In this document: one piece after another, positions 8,485 through 17,400 of the stretch
Layout of the letters: each line of letters starts with the position of its first letter
Position numbering within the stretch: position 1 is the first letter of the stretch
Source: Planctomyces sp.
GTDB lineage: Bacteria; Planctomycetota; Planctomycetia; Planctomycetales; Planctomycetaceae
DNA length: 64,000 bases
Direction: 5' to 3'
Assembly: GCA_016795105.1 (NCBI GenBank)
Contig: JAEUIH010000027.1
Location: 23,313 to 87,312, forward strand
Position numbers and translations under genes: made by a program
The notes under the pieces: generated by a model
Databases searched by the model: none
Seen by the model: the letters and a program-made list of their open reading frames with translations, nothing else
Told to the model about the DNA's origin: nothing

Positions 8485-9996
8485 ATGGCTGCGTTGAATC
8501 TCGGTGCGATGAATCGCCGTGAGGTCCTTCAGCTGGGTGCCGCCTGCGGGATTGGTGTCAGTCTGGGGGACGTGTTTCTCCCCAATCAATCCATCACAGC
8601 GGCTTCTGCTTCTGAAGCGGCTGTTCATGAGAAACCACCGATTCAGACACGAATGTTCTGGACGTGGGATCACAGTACGGAATGGGCTTTGAACCGACTT
8701 GGGGCTCATACTCATGGGTCGTGCAACGAGTACGGACGTACGACGCAGTCATTTATCGATGACTACACGGCTTTGTTTCGCTGGTGTGGACGCAACAATG
8801 TCGACGCTGTTGTGGTCTGGGGTTTGCTGCGTGATGGTCATGGCGGTCTGGAATCCGCGAAGCGATTGTGTGATGTGGCGGCGAAAGAGAATGTCCGTCT
8901 ACTGTGTGGTGTAGGGCTGAATGCGTATGGCGGTGTCTACTACGAAGGAGACTCACCGTACAACCTCGAACGGCATCTTCAGGCGCATCCCGAGCTCTAT
9001 GCAGTCGATGCCGAAGGAAATTCCACCAACTTCAGCATCGATGCGATCGGCACCCGAGTTCGGCTTGCCAATACCAGCACACCCGGTCCTCGCGGTTTTT
9101 ATCATGCCTGCCCTTCGCGGATGGAGAACCAGGAGTTTGCGGTGGAGTCTCTGAAGTGGTTGTTCCGGAATCTGGAACTCGGCGGCGTGCAAATCGAAAC
9201 AGGTGACACGGGCGTCTGTCAATGTCCACTGTGTCGAGATCGTCGGAAGCATCCTGCGGATACCTTCTCCTGGGAAGACATGGCGTTGATGTATCCTCTG
9301 GCAGCGGAAGCAGTTCGCTCTGTTGCCCCGGACGCATGGATTGTGTGCGAGACTTATTCTCATCCTGAGCCATACACAGGTCCGAAGGTCGCACCCGGCT
9401 TTGGAGATGGCAAGGCGGCCTGGGCTGATGAATCGCTGACGAAGTTTCCTCGAGGTGCTTTCGTCCAGTGGGTTGCGGATCGATATTTGAGACAGGCGGA
9501 TCCTGATCGCGTCTGGACTGACAAGGGACAAGTCTCTTGTGATGGGCTGCGGCATGTGATGCGCGCTCATGTTGGGACGGACTGGGGTTGGGGCGCGTTT
9601 CGCGGAGAGGTCGCTTTGGAGTGGATCTCTAAGCTGGTGCAGCAAAGCGTATCATCTGGTTTTGAGGGCATTTCGTTGTTTGGCGAAGTGTCACCCTTTC
9701 ATACAGGGGCCGAACTGAATTATCTGGCGTTGTCGGATTTGGGGAGTGCTAATAACCCGACTTCGGATCAGGCCGTCTTTGAAGAGCGAATTGCTGGTCC
9801 ACTTCTGGGAGGTCACTCCCACGCCATTGATTTCGTTCGTTTTGCGGGTTTGCTGGATGCTCGGTTTCCGAACAGGCGAACGGAAATCCCGGCGGCGATC
9901 AGCAGTATCTATAGTCGTCTTCCCTTGTTGTCTCCGGAGGTAGGGCGGCGATGGTGCTGGCTGGCAAATCAGCTGGCGTCGTTTGTTTATGGGTGA
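8485..9996 (+). CDS. Tat-exported TIM-barrel glycosidase-like protein
   Basis: 503 aa from the ATG at 8485, chosen because GAGGGAGAG (8471-8479) sits just upstream and a Tat signal follows (MNRREVLQLGAACGIGVSLG). The open frame extends upstream to 8371 but without support. The mature part starts around IQTRMFWTWDHSTEW and has a barrel-like alternation: AVVVWGLLRDGHGG, VRLLCGVGLNAYGG, HPELYAVDAEGN, GGVQIETGDTGVCQCPLCRDR, WIVCETYSHPE and GFEGISLFGEVS. These features recall planctomycete hypothetical glycosyl hydrolases. The CxCPLC pair in the middle may bind a metal or form a disulfide. The last codons run into a 7-bp tandem repeat, and the TGA stop lies inside its first unit, so the C-terminus may have been altered by repeat growth. 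Confidence 0.75.
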   Translation: MAALNLGAMNRREVLQLGAACGIGVSLGDVFLPNQSITAASASEAAVHEKPPIQTRMFWTWDHSTEWALNRLGAHTHGSCNEYGRTTQSFIDDYTALFRWCGRNNVDAVVVWGLLRDGHGGLESAKRLCDVAAKENVRLLCGVGLNAYGGVYYEGDSPYNLERHLQAHPELYAVDAEGNSTNFSIDAIGTRVRLANTSTPGPRGFYHACPSRMENQEFAVESLKWLFRNLELGGVQIETGDTGVCQCPLCRDRRKHPADTFSWEDMALMYPLAAEAVRSVAPDAWIVCETYSHPEPYTGPKVAPGFGDGKAAWADESLTKFPRGAFVQWVADRYLRQADPDRVWTDKGQVSCDGLRHVMRAHVGTDWGWGAFRGEVALEWISKLVQQSVSSGFEGISLFGEVSPFHTGAELNYLALSDLGSANNPTSDQAVFEERIAGPLLGGHSHAIDFVRFAGLLDARFPNRRTEIPAAISSIYSRLPLLSPEVGRRWCWLANQLASFVYG

Positions 9997-10086
9997 TGGG
10001 TGATGGGTGATGGGTGATGGGTGATGGGTGATGGGTGATGGGTGATGGGTGATGGGTGGCGGGTGGCGGGTGGCGGGTGATGGGTG
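9989..10086 (+). repeat. Heptanucleotide tandem repeat, 14 units
   Basis: Ten perfect ATGGGTG units (9989-10058), three GCGGGTG units (10059-10079) and one more ATGGGTG (10080-10086). The repeat overlaps the stop codon of the preceding gene and runs directly into a GGGCAGGAATGCCC hairpin at 10091. Confidence 0.95.
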
Positions 10087-10090
10087 GCGG

Positions 10091-10114
10091 GACGGGCAGG
10101 AATGCCCATCCTAC
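10091..10114 (+). repeat. REP-A hairpin
   Basis: Copy of the family with core GGGCAGGAATGCCC (stem GGGCA/TGCCC) followed by ATCCTAC and then ATTTGGGGG, as in the copies at 32252 and 32286. It lies in the gap after the Tat-exported protein. Confidence 0.85.
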
Positions 10115-10206
10115 ATTTGGGGGCTCTGGTAAGTGTTGGGGTTTTCTATCAGAATGGGGTGTACGTGTGACTCAGGTGCCCTGACCCCTTGCGTGAGTGT
10201 TGATCA

Positions 10207-13200
10207 ATGGCAGTGTCTGTTGAGCAGTTTGTGAAACAGCTTGAAGACAATGGGATTCTTGCTGATGGAGTCCTCAGTGACTTTTTGCCGCCGCGGATGA
10301 CACCGAAGAATGCTGAGGAGCTTGCTCGTGAATTGGTCAAACAGAAGAAACTAACACGGTTTCAGGCAGAAGAGTCTTATCGCGGCAGAGCGAAGTCATT
10401 GGTGCTTGGCAACTATGTGTTGATGGAGAAGATCGGGGCTGGCGGAATGGGCCAGGTCTTTAAGGCTCGGCACAGGCGCATGAATCGTCTGGTTGCAGTG
10501 AAGCTGTTACCTCCGGCAATGACGAAGAACAAGGCCGCGATTGCTCGGTTCGAGCGCGAAGTCCGAGCGGCTGCCAGACTGCGTCACCCGAATATTGTCG
10601 CTGCGGATGACGCGGATCAGGCCAATGGTCTCCATTTCCTGGTGATGGAGTTGGTTGAGGGAGGCGATTTGTCGGCGCTGGTAAAAAAGAATGGCCCATT
10701 CAGCGTAGATAGGTCTTTAAACTACATTCTGCAGGCGGCACGAGGACTCGAAGCGGCTCATGCGGAGGGGATCATTCATCGAGACATCAAGCCGGCAAAT
10801 CTGTTGCTCGACAAAAAAGAGACAGTCAAGATTCTGGACATGGGTCTGGCGCGCTTCGAAGGTGGAGACGAAGATTCGGATGAGTCGGAGCTGACTTCAA
10901 CCGGGGCTGTGATGGGGACTGTAGATTACATGGCACCGGAGCAGGCGGTGGATACGAAATCGGCAGATGCTCGGGCCGACATCTACAGCCTGGGCTGTAC
11001 TCTGTTTTATTTGTTGAGCGGTAATGTCACGTATGACGGCGACTCGCTGATGGCGAAGCTCCTGAATCATCGCGAGCAGCCAATCCCGTCACTGCGAGCA
11101 CTTCGGCCGGACGTCAATGAGCATCTGGATGCTGTGTTCTGCAAGATGGTGGCCAAGACGGTTGAGGATCGCTATCAAACAATGACCGAGGTGATCCGCG
11201 GCCTGGAAGCCTGTCGGAGCGGGACGTTTGCTCAGGGCGGTTCGTCAACTCAGGTCGGGTCATCTGCATCGACGTCAGACTTTTCGATGTCGACGATTGA
11301 TGAACAGACGGATCCGCTGGCCTTTCTGAGCAATCTGAGTGGTCAGACATTGCCTGTGACCAGAGTGTCTCATCCAGCGACTCGCCAGTCAAAACAAAAA
11401 GCGGCGCCGACGTCGACGAACGCAGCTTCAGAGGCAACGATTCTGACGAGTAACCAGACTCAGGACACCGATCCGCAGACGATAACCTCAACCCCTGATC
11501 GAGTGGCTGCGAAGACGCGTGCGAGGTCAAAAGCGGGGGAATCTCCTCCGTGGTGGCGAGACGTCCGCGTGCAGGCTGGAGGTGGAGCGATCTTCGTATT
11601 GTTGCTGCTGGCCGTGATCTTCCTGTTGAAGACTCCCAACGGAACACTGCGAGTGGAGATACTTGATCCCGAAGTCGAGATGCGTGTGAAGGGGACGGAG
11701 CTGACGTTTCAGGGTACCAATCTGCAACCGATTTCGCTGCAGGCTGGTGAGAAGAAGCTGCTTGTGACACGTGGTGATCTGACGTTTGAGACAGAAGCGT
11801 TCACACTCCGCAAAGGAACCGAAACGCGAGTCAGGGTAGAACTGCTGGGCGACAAACTGATTGTGAATGGCGATGGCAGAGTTATTGCCGAACAGTCGAT
11901 CAGTTCCGGGGGTGTGCCAGGCACTTCTGAAGGTATGACGACTTCAAACACAGGCACCGAGTCAGTAAACGGGGCATCACCGGGCGCTGTATCCTTCGAA
12001 GCGGTCAACGTACCGCCTGGGACTTCGACGAGCAAGCTGTTCATGCACGACTCCGCATTTCCGCAATGGTTAAAGGATGTGCAGGGAATGGTGGTTGAGC
12101 AACAAATCAGGGCGGTGAGCAGGAAGCTGAGGGAATTGAATCCGGGATTTGATGGGAAACTCGGGCTGGAACTGATTCCTTCACAGGGGATCGGTGGGAC
12201 GCCCAGGATTGAGAACGGTGAGGTTACTCAATTGGCGATGTACAGCGACAGAGTAACAGATCTGTCACCGATTCGTGCTCTCGCAGGCCTGCGGTTCCTC
12301 CAATGTGACGGGTCTGATTTCAACGGGATACTCAGGGATGTTTCTCCGTTGCAGGGGATGCGACTCGCGGAGCTTCGACTCAACGGAAATCCTCAACTGT
12401 CTGATATATCACCGTTACATGGTCTGTTGTTGAACTCTCTGGATATTCAAAAAACTGCAATCACGGATTTAACGCCACTGAGAGAGATGCCGTTGAATCA
12501 TCTCAATCTGCATGGATGTGATGAGGTTGTTGATTTGTCGCCACTGAAAGATCTGCCGCTGACGTTTTTGGCGACGACCAGCCAGTCCATTGCAGACCTG
12601 TCACCGCTTCAGGGGATGCGGCTGAGAACATTTTCCTGCTGGAGTCCTCTGGTGACGGATTTCTCACCGCTACAGGGCATGCCACTGTCGTTTTTGGAAC
12701 TCCATCGAACTCGGATCGACGACTTGTCAATTCTCAGAGGGATGCCTCTCACCCACCTCGACTTGTTTGAATGCATCAACATCACAGACTTTTCACCTCT
12801 CAAAGAGCTTCCGCTGGAAGAGATTCGATTCGAATTCAAGCCCGAACGGGACACAGAGATTCTCCGCTCGATCAAGACGCTGAGGCGGATCAATTCCGAA
12901 CTCGCAACGGAGTTCCTCGCGGCTACTGAATCGCAACCGACGCCTGTCACAAGGCCTGTTGGCGCCACCCCGTCGTTGGCAATTGCTCCGTTCGATGGCG
13001 CTCAGGCGAAGGCTTATCAGGAGGCATGGGCCACGCATCTTGGAGTGCCGGTCGAGTTCACCAATTCGTTTGGGATGACGTTCAGGCTGATCCCGCCTGG
13101 CGAGTTTATGATGGGCACTGACAAGGCCGAGATTGAAGCCAATTCTCAAAGCGTTCAGCCCGCGGCACACCGCGCAACATACCTGAACTCCGCAAACGAT

Positions 13201-13881
13201 TCGACACCGCGGCATTTGGTTCGAATCAGTCGACCGTTCTATATGCAGACACTGGATGTGACCAATGCCGTGTACCTGAAAGTCGTTGGAGAACGACCAG
13301 TCCCGAACCCATCGTTTCCGAGTGACTCATATTTCCTGAACCCCGACTTCCCTCTGTCGAATAACATCACGCTTTCGATTGCAGCAGAGTTTTGTGATGT
13401 CCTGAGCCGGAAGGAAGGCAAGACGCCGGCTTACCAGATCGTGGATGGGAAGCGAAAACGCAATCTCAGATCAAATGGTTATCGACTTCCGACAGAAGCA
13501 GAATGGGAATACGCCTGTCGAGCCGGAACAACCACCTGGTGTTTCTTCGGAAATGCCACTGACGGGAGCAAACTAAGCGATTATCAAACCGAGTATTCCG
13601 GTCGATTTGCAAAGCCGAATCCGTTTGGACTATTCGATCTCTACGGAGGAAGTTCAGAATGGTGTTATGATTTGAGAGCCGCTTATGGTTCAGATGCTGT
13701 GGTTGACCCGTTCACGGAACCGGGAGATATGGATGGAGTGTCCCGCGGTGGCAGCCACTTCGCTGGAGGTGGCAGTGACTTTTCAGTTTGCAATAGCGTG
13801 ATTCGGACTCCGATCCGTCCGTATCCCGTGGACCATTACTACGGTCTCGGTCGCGTGATCCTGCCGATTGAGTCGCAGTAA
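10207..13881 (+). CDS. Membrane Ser/Thr protein kinase fused to leucine-rich repeats and an FGE-sulfatase domain
   Basis: 1224-aa multidomain protein. Residues about 70-335 are a complete Hanks-type kinase: glycine loop GAGGMG (77-82), lysine in VAVKLL (K99), catalytic loop HRDIKPANLL (H191, D193), DMG in place of DFG, and GTVDYMAPEQ. A Ser/Thr-rich linker leads to one membrane helix near 460-476 (FVLLLLAVIFLL), so the kinase is cytoplasmic and the rest extracytoplasmic. Residues 690-890 are leucine-rich repeats in the pattern 'DLSPLQGMRL..L'. Residues 951-1220 are a formylglycine-generating-enzyme/SUMF1-like domain (FGMTFRLIPPGEFMMGTD, YRLPTEAEWEYACRAGTTT, SRGGSHF). The FGE part may bind or modify a ligand rather than act on sulfatases. 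Upstream hairpin and repeat DNA separate it from the preceding gene. Confidence 0.9.
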   Translation: MAVSVEQFVKQLEDNGILADGVLSDFLPPRMTPKNAEELARELVKQKKLTRFQAEESYRGRAKSLVLGNYVLMEKIGAGGMGQVFKARHRRMNRLVAVKLLPPAMTKNKAAIARFEREVRAAARLRHPNIVAADDADQANGLHFLVMELVEGGDLSALVKKNGPFSVDRSLNYILQAARGLEAAHAEGIIHRDIKPANLLLDKKETVKILDMGLARFEGGDEDSDESELTSTGAVMGTVDYMAPEQAVDTKSADARADIYSLGCTLFYLLSGNVTYDGDSLMAKLLNHREQPIPSLRALRPDVNEHLDAVFCKMVAKTVEDRYQTMTEVIRGLEACRSGTFAQGGSSTQVGSSASTSDFSMSTIDEQTDPLAFLSNLSGQTLPVTRVSHPATRQSKQKAAPTSTNAASEATILTSNQTQDTDPQTITSTPDRVAAKTRARSKAGESPPWWRDVRVQAGGGAIFVLLLLAVIFLLKTPNGTLRVEILDPEVEMRVKGTELTFQGTNLQPISLQAGEKKLLVTRGDLTFETEAFTLRKGTETRVRVELLGDKLIVNGDGRVIAEQSISSGGVPGTSEGMTTSNTGTESVNGASPGAVSFEAVNVPPGTSTSKLFMHDSAFPQWLKDVQGMVVEQQIRAVSRKLRELNPGFDGKLGLELIPSQGIGGTPRIENGEVTQLAMYSDRVTDLSPIRALAGLRFLQCDGSDFNGILRDVSPLQGMRLAELRLNGNPQLSDISPLHGLLLNSLDIQKTAITDLTPLREMPLNHLNLHGCDEVVDLSPLKDLPLTFLATTSQSIADLSPLQGMRLRTFSCWSPLVTDFSPLQGMPLSFLELHRTRIDDLSILRGMPLTHLDLFECINITDFSPLKELPLEEIRFEFKPERDTEILRSIKTLRRINSELATEFLAATESQPTPVTRPVGATPSLAIAPFDGAQAKAYQEAWATHLGVPVEFTNSFGMTFRLIPPGEFMMGTDKAEIEANSQSVQPAAHRATYLNSANDSTPRHLVRISRPFYMQTLDVTNAVYLKVVGERPVPNPSFPSDSYFLNPDFPLSNNITLSIAAEFCDVLSRKEGKTPAYQIVDGKRKRNLRSNGYRLPTEAEWEYACRAGTTTWCFFGNATDGSKLSDYQTEYSGRFAKPNPFGLFDLYGGSSEWCYDLRAAYGSDAVVDPFTEPGDMDGVSRGGSHFAGGGSDFSVCNSVIRTPIRPYPVDHYYGLGRVILPIESQ

Positions 13882-14078
13882 GTAGTCATCACGTCTGGTG
13901 TTGCGGACGGGGTGCAGACGTGGGTGCGGAGCGGCGGAGGGCAGAAGTGCATGTCGGACGCTGCAAGTGATGTTGGCATTCTGATTTCGTGTTTTTTAGA
14001 AATACAGGGATTGACGTCGAATCTCGCCGCGGTATTCTTTAGATAAATAGAAATTAAAGTGTATCAGGGAGCGACGTG

Positions 14079-14480
14079 ATGGCGCGGCCGAATTCGGAAT
14101 ATCCGACGGAGCTGGAGCTCCGAATTCTGAAGATTCTCTGGGAATCAGAACCTAAGACCGTGAGGCAGGTTCGTGATGATTTGGCGGCGGAGGGTCGCGA
14201 CCTGGCGCATACCACCGTGATTACCATGCTTAGCACGATGGTCGAAAAGGGGCAGATTGAAAAGCTGGAGCCACTTGAGGGCAAAGCGTTTCGGTTTTCG
14301 CCCCTGATTCAGAGAGATGACGTTTCGAAGGGAATGCTTGGAGATCTGATCGAGCGGGTGTTTGATGGTTCCGCCGAAGCTGTGATGATGAGCCTGTTTG
14401 ATGTCACGAAGCTGGATGAAGACGAGTTGGCAGGGTTGCGCAGGCTGTTGAATAAGAAATTGCGGGAGGCCAGATCATGA
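14079..14480 (+). CDS. blaI: BlaI/MecI/CopY-family transcriptional repressor
   Basis: 133-aa winged-helix repressor. The sequence begins ELELRILKILWESEPKTVRQV, then TTVITMLSTMVEKGQI (recognition helix), with the usual C-terminal dimerisation and cleavage region. The ATG at 14079 is preferred over the GTG at 14076; CAGGGAG lies just upstream. It overlaps the following BlaR1-type gene by 4 bp (ATGA), so the two are translationally coupled. In known systems the paired membrane peptidase cleaves this repressor on sensing a signal. The 197-bp upstream gap probably holds the shared promoter and operator. Confidence 0.93.
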   Translation: MARPNSEYPTELELRILKILWESEPKTVRQVRDDLAAEGRDLAHTTVITMLSTMVEKGQIEKLEPLEGKAFRFSPLIQRDDVSKGMLGDLIERVFDGSAEAVMMSLFDVTKLDEDELAGLRRLLNKKLREARS

Positions 14481-17400
14481 GTCACTGTGCAATTGACTGG
14501 TCTGAGCTGTCTCTTCAGGTGTTGGTGACATTGGGTCATTTTCTATGGCAGGGTTGCGTCGCAGCGATTCTGTTGTTCGCCACAGAGCGATTTCTTCTGT
14601 TCGCCGCAGAGCGATGTCGTCGGTCGACGTCTTCGACTACAAGGTTCAGAGATCCGAACGCAGGGTATCTGTTGGCCTGTATTGCATTTTTTTCGCTCCC
14701 TTGTTGTGTCCTGGTAACCTTTGCGCAGGTTCATGATTTGCGCGGACCGATCCTGATGGAGACTGCAAAGGCAACAGAGAGTCGGACCGCAGCTGAATCT
14801 TCAATCCGGGAGTCGATCACTGAACCACCCGGCGTTTCGGACGTTCGGCGGGCGACTCGAACGAGCTCTGCTGAGGACGGTGTACGACGATCTGATCTGA
14901 CGCCGAATTTCAGGAGAGAAACCGAGACAAGCGTACCATTTGCAGAGACACCCACTCGGCCTCGCACTGCGACATGGAACAATATCGTGCAAGCTTCAGC
15001 GCCATATCTCTGCATCTGCTACGCGATTGGTGTCGTCTTGATGCTTGCTCGAGTTGGACTGTCGATCATCGGAAGTTCGCGACTGCGCAGGCTGTTTCAA
15101 CCGATTACCGACTCCGGACTCCTGAACATCATCGCCTTAGAATCGGCTCGACTTGGGATCGGGCGAATTCCATTTGCTGCTCTGAGTCAGCGAGTGTCTG
15201 TGCCCGTCGTTGTTGGAATCATAAGACCAGTGATCCTGTTGCCACCGGCGTTAATGTCCGGCCTGAATCAAGGCCAGCTGGCAGCGATTTTGAGCCATGA
15301 ACTGGCTCACATTCGACGATACGATCCGATCATTAATTTCCTGCAGCGCATAGTGGAGGCGTTTCTGTTTTTCCATCCGATCACATGGTGGATCAGTCAT
15401 CGGGTCAGGCTTGATCGCGAGCATTGTTGTGATGACATAGCGGCCGCCAGCGTTGGGCGACTTCCCTATGCGGCAGCATTGCTGCAGATGGCAGAGTTGT
15501 GTGTCAGGCATGATGCGCGACGTGTTGCGGCTCTGGCAGGCCTTTCGGCAGGCGGAGACAGTGTCAGCGACTTCGGTGATCGAATTCGGCGACTGATTGG
15601 TGCAGACGAGTTGAGTCGCGTTGGAGTCACATGGCGAGGCTTCGCTGCTGGAGTCGTTTTGCTGTCACTCCTGCTCGCGTCGTTCGTGGCGATGGGACAG
15701 GCACCAGAGCTTGCGATGAGACAGGTATCAGAGCTTGCGGCGAGACAGGTACCGGAGTCGGTCGACGAGAAAGCAAGTGAGCTTGCACGCGATGAAATCT
15801 TTTCGCCAGAGCCGTTGTGGCAAAGGAAACTGGCGGCTGAAGAAGTTGCGTCCGAAATGATCCGCACTTCGCCACTCATGATTGCGATGGATCGTGTATT
15901 GAGCATCAGTCAGGACTTTGATCTTCGGACAGGTCAACAGATTGAGACGCCGTTGACTCGGTTGCCACGGATGGACGAATTCGAGGCAATCCTTGAGCCC
16001 ATTCTTCGCCGCAAATCCTCAGATCGAAAGTTCATTGTCGAGGTTCTGACAAGAATGCCCGGCAAGACATTCTCTATGCCGTCGTATGATGTGAGAATTC
16101 TTCGGGCTTCCGATTATCAGCAGATTGGTTCGACAATTACACTCGACGGAATATTCGATGTGCATGCCTGTGATGCAGACGTGGAGAGCGGCGGCTCCTT
16201 TCTGCTGCTGGGAGATCGGGAGAGTGTCCGGATCTATCGCATTGAGACGGGACAGATTGAATCGACTCTGCCAGTCAGGGTCAGGCGTGTCGACTCAGTG
16301 GCGTTCTGTCCGGATTTAGAGTGGGTCGTCGTCTCAGACCAGAACGATTTGCATTTCTGGCGTTGGCGCGATCAGGCGCCGGTGAAAACAATTCATGCCG
16401 GACGAACGATCAGCAGCCTTTTATTCACTCCGGACGGGCAGTATCTCGCTGAAGGTCCGGACACGCAGGCCGACATACAGATTCGCGATATGCGGACTCT
16501 CAGGATTATCGCTTCGCTGCGGGATGAAGTTGACTCACCACTGATGGTCAGCTCTATGGATATTACTCCGGACGGTCGTTTTCTGGTCGCTCACAATGAA
16601 GTGTCGGTAGACCAGGAAAGGCTGACGATTCCGCATCGGATTCATGTTTGGGATTTGCGGACTCGAATGCCAGTCTTTCAGATCGCTACAGGCGAATGGG
16701 TAAGGAATGTAGCGTTCAGTGATGACGGTCAGTTGATCGTGGGTGAGTTCAGTGGAGCCGCTCATGGGGCGATGATTGCAGCCTGGAAACTACCAGATGA
16801 GGTGAATCATTATCAGGCTGACGTATCGACTGATGTCGGAGATCGCCTTGGCGATGGTGTTCAGTGGTCGCGATGGGGCGACCTTGATGGTTTGTTGTCC
16901 GGCGCAAGACTGATTCTGCCGAAAGACGTGAGTAAAGCCGAGCTGCAATCGGGTCAACTGCTTCAGGTAGAGTATCGACTTGCGAATGTTTCGAATGAAA
17001 CGAAGACACTGAAGTGCTTTCTGAATGAGGGCCCCGTGGCAAGTTCGCTCGACGGAAATCATCGAATAACAGTTGACCACCTCAATTGGCATCGCGAACC
17101 AGTTACGCTGGTGATTGAACCGGGAGGTGTTTTTGTTGATACAGAACATATTGTTTCGGTCGATACAACGGGTCTCGAACCTGGGGAATATCAGGCAGCA
17201 TTCGGATCTGCGTTTCACTACCCTGATTCGATCCTGGCGAATGTGACCCATGAAATTCCTCATCGTGGAAGCATTCCATTCACGATCACCAGAAAATCAA
17301 ACGTCAAAACGCATGAATTGCCCCGGAGCGATATCCATTGGGGGCAGGCCGCAGGAGGACTGCAGATCGGCGCCAGGTTCTTTGGTGACTCAACTGAGTT

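Noticed and set aside
9989..10086. Possible CRISPR-like repeat array
   Set aside because: Units are 7 bp with no spacers; it is a simple tandem repeat. No cas genes are present.
10207..13881. Diversity-generating retroelement target (FGE-like C-terminal domain)
   Set aside because: No reverse transcriptase, template repeat or accessory gene is visible in the window.
13882..14078. Search for a BlaI-type dyad operator upstream of the BlaI gene
   Set aside because: No clear TACA/TGTA dyad was identified by eye, so no operator is annotated.
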